From the NCBI GenBank assembly GCA_030247885.1, contig JAPDRO010000009.1:1054001-1118000 (forward strand): a DNA stretch of 64,000 nucleotides. The letters are read 5' to 3'. Made by a program: the position numbers and the translations under genes. The DNA comes from Taxawa tesnikishii (nom. ined.). Taxonomy: Eukaryota > Ascomycota > Dothideomycetes > Dothideales. The notes under the pieces were generated by a model. That model made no database searches and was not told where the DNA came from. It was given only the letters and a program-made list of their open reading frames with translations. Below are positions 58,307-64,000 of this stretch, in pieces (the first letter of the stretch is position 1; each line of letters starts with the position of its first letter).

Positions 58307-59001
58307 CTATGGAGCGCCGCATTTCTCGAACTCGACACCCCCAAAGCGAAGGCCTCCTAGCCAGTTACGCGAATCCAGCGCACATATGACCAAGACCGGC
58401 TTGGCCTTTTCAATGACTCTGAATGGCTGTGCGGCCTTGAGGTAGAACCACCCTGCATCGACGTTTCCCCACCATTCCTTTTGGTCCACCCAGCGGTCGA
58501 CTCTGATGGAGCCCTCACTTGGATCATCTACCTTTTTACGCCAATTGCGTTGTAGGATCTGGTCCGATATGAGCTGGTGGTTCTGTGAGTAGTCGATATC
58601 GTAGTCTTTCATTTTTCGGGAAACTTGATTCCATAGCCAACACTGAAGCATAGTTCCGGTCTGTCAGGGCGGCTGGGTGCAGAGGCATCCAGATCCTCTT
58701 CGGAACCGTGACTCCAGACTGGCCAGTTAAACGGATTGCTGCAATCCTTGACAGTCGTTCTCATGTGTGGCGTCTCTGATGCGTCTGACTGAGACGCAGA
58801 GTGATTCTCTTGAACTCTCCGTTGTCTGACGGCCGACTCGTCTGCTTTTGTCAAGCCGGTTGTGAAGAACTGAACTCGCCATTCGAGTTGGTAGATCCCC
58901 TCATCAAGAGAGATATCCAAGATTTTGTTGAGAGGGAACGCGAGACTCTGTGCATCTGCGAGATCGAGATATGCCTGTACATCTGAGTAAGCGAGCTTCA
59001 A
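58307..59001 (-). CDS. Uncharacterised protein with possible PP2-like lectin domain
   Basis: Open in two adjoining frames, 58609-59001 and 58307-58651. One extra base in the T run 58612-58616 (an A run on the coding strand) fuses them into ~231 residues (FPEK-MKDYDIDY). Trp-rich. The order KILDISLDEG-IYQLEWRVQF, then LCFSVGYGIKF, then DAGWFYLKAAQPF and finally NWLGGLRFGGVEF parallels the order of conserved stretches in plant phloem protein 2 (PP2) lectins. This match was made by eye and is weak. The 5' end is unresolved: the frame opens after a stop at ~59003 without a clear ATG, and an acceptor-like TTACTCAG lies at about 58986-58993, so an upstream exon is likely. Divergent from the 59086 gene. 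Confidence 0.5.
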
Positions 59002-59085
59002 CTGGCTTCGAGGCCAAGCTCACATATAGCGTGCAGATCCTCCGTACTACTCTCAAGATCGCACCTGACCTCATCATCTTACACG
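59002..59085. promoter_or_regulatory. Very short divergent gap between two unknown genes
   Basis: Only 84 bp separate the open frame of the minus-strand gene from the ATG at 59086. Either the two share a compact bidirectional promoter, or the minus-strand gene's first exon overlaps the plus-strand gene. Confidence 0.4.
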
Positions 59086-60309
59086 ATGGTTGATGTCGCC
59101 CCAGCACTTGAGCGAGCGGCAAGACAGTTCGTCAGGCAACTTGGGGGCTACGCCAATGATGCCAATTTCCCAGCCTTCCTCCTTGCGCTTCGAAGAGCGG
59201 CCGACAGCATCACAGACGCTCATCCTGACTCTGCAGTCCGGGCCGCTGTCGCGGCTGCCAAACACATCACCGATCTCGAACTTGCGGGAACAGTTCATGA
59301 TATTCGGCAAACAGCAAACTCTATGACCGACGCCGCCGAGTCTGCTCGTATGAGCCTCGATGCCTTGAAAGTTCTGACATATACAGCGTCTGCTGTGTCG
59401 ACGATCAACGTTCCCCTCACAATTTGGAGCTTGTACTCGCGTTATGTAGAGGCACAGAGCCTGAAGTTGTCGGCCGACATCCAGCTTCGCCGGGCGAACA
59501 TCGAGTTTGTAGCTGGACACACCGGCAACCCCGGAGACGTCCAAGCCGAGGCTATCGTAGCTCATTACATCTTCTGGAGAGACCGGACCCGGGCGATCAA
59601 GTTTCGCGAAGATACATCAGTGGAGATCAAGGTGATTCCCGTGGGAATCAACAGCCTCCTGTTTCCTTCAATCCGGGAGGTTTTCGCAAGATACCCGGCT
59701 TCCAGTAGCTTGATGCTCAGTCCAACCGAGTTTGCATTCCGCACACTTCAAGAGGGGATGAATGCAGCGGAGAGGTTCGTTGCCGACTACCGCTCCAAGC
59801 AAGACCAGAAGGCGAAGAGGACATACTGCGTCTTCGTGCTCATGAGCGACCGTGATCCCCAGCTATCTCCGCCTCAGATCCACTCGGTTTGCGTTCCGAA
59901 CCCTGTCTACGAAAACGGTATTTACCTCGTCGGTCTCGGGGGCCACGGCGAATCCCACGCTCATGCCATCAACATGAATTCCACGGTGGTAGATTCGCAG
60001 GGAAACAAGGCTCCTCTCCACAATACCCTCCTCCCAGATGACCTGTTCGAGATATCCTACTACGGTCGAGCTTACGAGCAGAATTCCGGCTGGCGTTGGT
60101 GGACGCTTGGTGGTGCAGGCGCAGGCGCCGGTGTCAAGTGGGCAACGTTCAAGTTTGCCCTGCCAAAGACGCTGGCTGCGGTGGGCCTAGTTGGGCCGGC
60201 AGCACTCGTGGGAGGCGGAGCATCTTTCCTTGGCAAGTTGACTTGGGATCAGTACCAGACCAATTTCGTGTACAGGGTTGTCAAGCCGGAGCAGTTGTGG
60301 AGGCGCTGA
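59086..60309 (+). CDS. Uncharacterised 407-residue protein with hydrophobic C-terminal helices
   Basis: Single intact exon. The N-terminal ~150 residues are predicted helical (ARQFVRQLGGYANDANF, AVAAAKHITDLELAG, a hydrophobic SAVSTINVPLTIWSLYS). The middle is mixed alpha/beta (SVEIKVIPVGINSLLFPSI, TYCVFVLMSD). Near the C-terminus is a Trp/Gly patch (GWRWWTLGGAGAGAG), then two hydrophobic helices (FALPKTLAAVGLVGPAALVG, then ALVGGGASFLG). These could insert in a membrane. I do not recognise the family. Architecture and the divergent partner suggest a two-gene module; a defence or incompatibility role would be speculation. Confidence 0.7.
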   Translation: MVDVAPALERAARQFVRQLGGYANDANFPAFLLALRRAADSITDAHPDSAVRAAVAAAKHITDLELAGTVHDIRQTANSMTDAAESARMSLDALKVLTYTASAVSTINVPLTIWSLYSRYVEAQSLKLSADIQLRRANIEFVAGHTGNPGDVQAEAIVAHYIFWRDRTRAIKFREDTSVEIKVIPVGINSLLFPSIREVFARYPASSSLMLSPTEFAFRTLQEGMNAAERFVADYRSKQDQKAKRTYCVFVLMSDRDPQLSPPQIHSVCVPNPVYENGIYLVGLGGHGESHAHAINMNSTVVDSQGNKAPLHNTLLPDDLFEISYYGRAYEQNSGWRWWTLGGAGAGAGVKWATFKFALPKTLAAVGLVGPAALVGGGASFLGKLTWDQYQTNFVYRVVKPEQLWRR

Positions 60310-60788
60310 TGGTTTTTGCCTGCAAATGCTGCACTGGGAGATTTGGTGACTAATTACCTTTTCGTGCTTCGAGCGTTTGCATAGTCGCTCCTCATGTGCG
60401 TCACTGGCTGTTGATTTTAGAATAGTTTTCAACAGTGCTGTTCAGGATCACTATGGTATTCTACGAGTGTGAATGGAAACCACTGTAGACACTCCAAACT
60501 CTCACCCTGTCTGAGGCGGCGCTGAGAACAGCTTAGCTAGACTTATGATTGCAAACGAACACTCTTAACAGATACGAGTCACCGGGCACAACAACTCCGA
60601 CGCTACTCAAGGAATAAAAATTCAGCAAACCAGTTCAAATGATCTCGATAGTTTTTTTCACCTCTAGACGGAGCCAGAGGGGCGTCGCGCTATGTACAGA
60701 CACTATCATACAGTCATGCTATCGTGTATGTTATTCCATTTCTCCTTTCATCTTCCAACACGATCCCCATAACCCAACCTAGTCCCGC
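60310..60788. other. Convergent intergenic region
   Basis: Lies between the 3' ends of the unknown 407-residue protein (+) and the carboxypeptidase (-). AT-richer than its surroundings, as expected of terminators. No gene seen. Confidence 0.5.
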
Positions 60789-62530
60789 CTAAGAGAGCGT
60801 CACGTTGGCGGAGACGAAGTCGAAGCCGTTTCCGTAGTCGCCGCGCTGGGTGGAGAAGTCGCTGACCTCGCCCAGGTTGTCGATGCGGCCGAGCAGGTAC
60901 TCGAGATGGCGGTACGCGGCGCTGGGCTGGTACTGCGGGATCATGTGGCCGGAGAGATCGACGGTCACGAAGGTGAGGCCGCGCTCGGTGTGCCACGAAC
61001 CCATGACGCCGGATGCGGCCAGGGTTCCCTGGTTTAGCTCGCTGTGGTAGGGGACGTAGAAGTCGTTCCACTCGGACGGGGGCGTGGAGAAGCCCTGGGC
61101 GCCGTTGAAGGTCATGTTCTGCACCATGAGCAGCGTGCCGTTCATGATCAGGATGTAGTCGAGCATGCCGTGGCCGATGACGGTGCGCTTGCTCTTCTCG
61201 ATGACGCGTGGCAGCACGCTGAGACCGGACGGCGGGCTCTGGTCGCCTCCCTTCTTGAACACGGGTCCCGAGCACTCCTCCCACTCTTGGACTGGTGCGT
61301 TGATGGCCTTCTGCACGTCTGTTCTATTGAAGTAGATTTGAGCACCTGCGGGCAGGTAGTCGAAGGAGCCGGGGAAGCCGAGGACGTCCCAGAGAAGAGG
61401 GCAGGTGGTTGCGACTTGGTAGATGTCGAAGCATGGGTTCACGTAGGAGACAGCGTAGTAGATGTCATCCCACAGATCGCAACCTTCCTCGTTATTGTCG
61501 ACGTTGGGAGGGGTTGGAAGAGGCCCCTGTGGTGGGAAGGTGAGGTACTCGTTCAGGAAGCTAGTGTAACCGCACTTCTCGCTCCGGTTGTGGATGTCAG
61601 CGTTGAAGGTGTCGTTCAGGTTGAAGAGAGGGGCATAGTAGTCGACGAATGGGACGGCAGGGATCTGCTGCTGGACAACATCGTAGCTGGTGCTAGGGTC
61701 GTAGATCATGGTCGCTTGAACGTCGTAGTAGGTACTGTCGGAGGCGTTGAACATGGCTGGTAAAGAGTCAGACGAGTATTGCAGTGCATACAAATCATCG
61801 CTTACCGTCAGCAATATACGGGACGTAGTAGCCAGCGTAACTCTCTCCGGCGATGTATACCTTACGGTTGTGCAGACCGAAGGTGTCGATGAAGCTTTTC
61901 CAAAATCCCAAGAACTGGGCAGCAACGTCGATTTCGCTGGTGGCAGTGACGGTGCCCTGACTGAAACCAGTACCGACAGGCTGCTCAACCCAGACCATGT
62001 TGGTGAGGTTGGCCCATGTGTACTGGTTCTTGACTGGGGCGTACGTACCGTACTGCCACAAGAAAGGACCGTTCTCTTGCAGCAGGCCCTCAAGGGAACT
62101 GCAGCCTGGTCCACCGTTCAGCCAGACCATGATCTCGTCGCTGGCGTTGACGTTGGCGGATGGGAAGAACCAGAAGTAAAGCTCGCTGGCGTTCTTCTCG
62201 CTCGAGATGGGAAGGAGACCCTGGGTAGCTGTTAGGATCTTCCCTGAAAAGGCACTCCCAGTATAAGATACTCACAGCATAACTCTCACCAATGTCGAAG
62301 TTGACGTCGGGGATCTTGGTGCCATCAACGGCGAACTTGGTGGTGTTGCGGTTCTGGGAAATTATGTGGTGCTTCTTGTGATTGGTCGAGGATCTCTCCT
62401 CGAGCTGGTTTGGGAGACCAACAGGTTCACGGCGCACACGCTCAGGAAGCTGCTTGTTGACATGCTGTGGGCTTCTCGCAGCGACGCTGGCAGCCAAGGC
62501 ACAGCCGGTCAGGAATGACGCGAAACGCAT
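60789..62530 (-). CDS. Secreted serine carboxypeptidase (S10)
   Basis: Secreted or vacuolar acid carboxypeptidase removing C-terminal residues. Exons 62276-62530, 61806-62220 and 60789-61756 join in phase to 545 residues; introns are 55 and 49 nt. A signal peptide ([20 protein letters not shown]) precedes a propeptide with a dibasic-like ERVRREP. Catalytic triad: [11 protein letters not shown] (Ser ~208), [13 protein letters not shown] (Asp ~424) and [12 protein letters not shown] (His ~493). The oxyanion/substrate region [15 protein letters not shown] is present, and NGTLL and NMTFN are N-glycosylation sites. The frame is intact. It neighbours a sedolisin on the same strand; both peptidase families work at acid pH. 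Confidence 0.94.
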
Positions 62531-63479
62531 CTTGCTAGCAATGCCTTTCAGGTTGAATTGCTAAGGATTGGCTGCGACAAGGAAAAGAGGGAGTATGCGG
62601 TATGAGAGGGGAACTCGATTTATTTGACCTCGCGCTGCGTTTGAATACAGGCGAAGGCCGGGATCCGACAGACTGAATTTTTGGAGCGAAAAATAATCAA
62701 GTGGAAAGAGATAGGGACGTCACTCGAGCCGTCCTGGTCGCATACCGCAGCGTTGATGCAGATAGTGGCGGTAAACATGAAGAGCCAGGACGACCGGGGA
62801 TCAGTGCCCTTGCTTCGATGGTACCTTGATTCATGTCAAGAGCATCCCGCGAATCAGGAATGGAAGTGTTGCTACGGGCCTGCTACAACAAGCCTAGCTG
62901 GCATTTTGTCTCCGGGAAGCCTAAGTGGACGCATTTCATTGCGCTACGTTAGCCATCCTAGCGCAGATGGCACGGTCACAGCCGGCGATAAGCAAGAGAA
63001 GCGACAAAGAAAAGAAGCTCTGCTCGTCTGGAGATTCGGCCAGCCGATAGCTTACTAGGACCACAACAGGCAGTTGATTGGACTAGTCAGGCCCGCCTCT
63101 TCTCTTTAGACCGCGTTGGTGTCGCGTGCCTCGGCAGTCAGTGGTGCATGCACGAGCAGTGCGACATCTCATGGTATACACAGCGTGACAATCACGCTCC
63201 CGATGCAATGGCAGCAAGCATCGAAACACACAATATAGTGATCAGGTATTGCTGAGTGAGGATGTGTGGTCAAGCTACATACCCGTCCCACGTGCCAAGC
63301 TTTTCTGTGGCTGCGGCTGGCTGAGGGGCACCTCTGCCGCGCCGTTTCCGCTGTGCAACAATGCTTAACTGTTCGTCACTTCAGACGACGTGTCTCGCAG
63401 AATCCGACATCAAACTTCGTCACGGGTCTGGTCAATACGAGATATGTACATAGGAGCTCAACGCCCTGCAGCAATCGTC
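62531..63479. other. Intergenic region, no gene seen
   Basis: Promoter side of the carboxypeptidase and 3' side of the sedolisin, both on minus. Short ORFs only. I see no conserved element. Confidence 0.5.
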
Positions 63480-64000
63480 TCATGCTCTGAACTTGGACGA
63501 GTGCTCCCTGGTGACAAGGTGTAACAGCTTCCTGAAATTTGGTGTACCCCAACCAGTTACCGGATCCCAACCCTTGGTAGCGTTCCACGAGGCGTATGGC
63601 ACATATGGCGTGGCCAACCCACTATACATGTCCGTGCCCGTGCAGCCTTTGCTACCGCCGTTGACGATGTCGTTCAGTCCATGGTAGCCCTGAGAGTAGA
63701 TCCAAGGGTTAAGGAAGCCAAGGGCTGGCTTTCCGGCACTCAGACGGGCGGCATTGAGCAGACCGACAACGCCTGCGAAGGTTGGTGCGGAGGCCGATGT
63801 GCCTCCGACCAGGATATCCTTCTGCTTGTCAACGACGTGGAAACGGTAGGATTGGGCCGCGACATCTGGGAACCCACGTCCACTATTTTGCTGTCAGCAT
63901 CTTCCCTGTTCGGCAGGAACATTGATGTACTCACGAGGCGTTGTAGAGGCCGTCCCAGCGGTCGCCGAGCTTGCTGAGGTACTCGGTGACAGCCGAGTCC
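63480..64000 (-). CDS. Sedolisin-family (S53) peptidase, 5' end outside the window
   Basis: Acid serine-carboxyl tripeptidyl-peptidase or endopeptidase, secreted. Only the C-terminal part is inside: exon 63480-63882, a 52-nt GT-AG intron, and exon 63935-64000 continuing past the edge. Visible: [29 protein letters not shown], the nucleophile motif [25 protein letters not shown], the calcium-binding-type segment [12 protein letters not shown], then [13 protein letters not shown]. The gene ends [10 protein letters not shown] at the stop 63480-63482. The domain order is exactly that of S53; the catalytic Glu/Asp lie upstream, outside the window. Confidence 0.92.

Noticed and set aside
61044-61763. 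239-codon plus-strand ORF across the serine carboxypeptidase
   Set aside because: Antisense shadow; the carboxypeptidase triad is on the minus strand.
1-64000. tRNA, rRNA, CRISPR, telomeric repeats, transposons
   Set aside because: Looked for characteristic sequences by eye (T-loop GTTCRANNC with acceptor stems, TTAGGG arrays, reverse-transcriptase or transposase ORFs, spaced direct repeats) and found nothing supportable.

Overview
The window reads as nuclear DNA of a filamentous ascomycete (Pezizomycotina). Most genes carry short GT-AG introns of about 47-87 nt, genes lie on both strands, and the families are typically fungal: Msb2 signalling mucin, Mcd4, NDT80/PhoG transcription factor, fungal N-acetylglutamate synthase, PAN-like secreted proteins, S10 and S53 acid peptidases. 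A Dothideomycete (black-yeast or capnodialean type) is my guess from the general look of the proteins; nothing decisive shows it. I recognise no tRNA, rRNA, transposon or CRISPR array.

Layout. 0.5-2.2 kb: tandem-PAS protein (+). 3-7.8 kb: msb2 mucin (-). 10.6-13.9 kb: mcd4, GPI-anchor synthesis (+). 14-15.4 kb: doubtful membrane protein (-). 16.9-18.1 kb: coiled-coil protein (-). 19.4-21.2 kb: HPPK-DHPS folate enzyme (-), divergent from a nitronate monooxygenase (21.8-23 kb, +). 23.7-25.7 kb: two uncharacterised genes (-). 26-27 kb: 3-hydroxyisobutyrate-dehydrogenase-like enzyme (-), divergent from mitochondrial N-acetylglutamate synthase (27.5-29.6 kb, +). 30.5-33 kb: NDT80-family regulator (-), preceded by about 6 kb without a recognisable gene. 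38.8-39.9 kb: SDR (-), divergent from SRP-receptor beta (40.5-41.4 kb, +). 41.7-43.4 kb: cystathionine beta-synthase (+). 44.2-46.3 kb: RBR ubiquitin ligase with a bromodomain inside its IBR finger (+). 47.6-49.9 kb: MFS transporter (+). 50.4-51.9 kb: Dug1-type dipeptidase (+). 52.6-57.8 kb: very large secreted feruloyl-esterase-like protein with five PAN-like modules (+). 58.3-60.3 kb: divergent pair, a possible PP2-like lectin domain protein and an unknown protein with hydrophobic C-terminal helices. 60.8-62.5 kb: serine carboxypeptidase (-). 63.5 kb to the edge: sedolisin (-, 5' end cut off).

Two points stand out. First, the intact 705-codon RBR/bromodomain gene has a nested architecture that I do not know as a described system: two halves of a canonical IBR zinc finger are separated by a complete bromodomain, while the RING2 catalytic cysteine and the bromodomain acetyl-lysine asparagine are both kept. 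Second, at least twelve otherwise conserved coding stretches break by what looks like a small base loss, usually in a short homopolymer. Even housekeeping genes (mcd4, cystathionine beta-synthase, dipeptidase) are hit, so an under-polished long-read assembly is likelier than mass pseudogenisation. Coordinates of affected genes are given as the full span of the reconstructed reading.

Working together: several genes serve the cell surface and secretion (Msb2, Mcd4, SRP-receptor beta, the PAN/esterase protein, S10 and S53 peptidases). Others are dispersed primary metabolism (folate, arginine, cysteine, glutathione/dipeptide turnover, branched-chain-type dehydrogenase). No classical secondary-metabolite cluster is visible.
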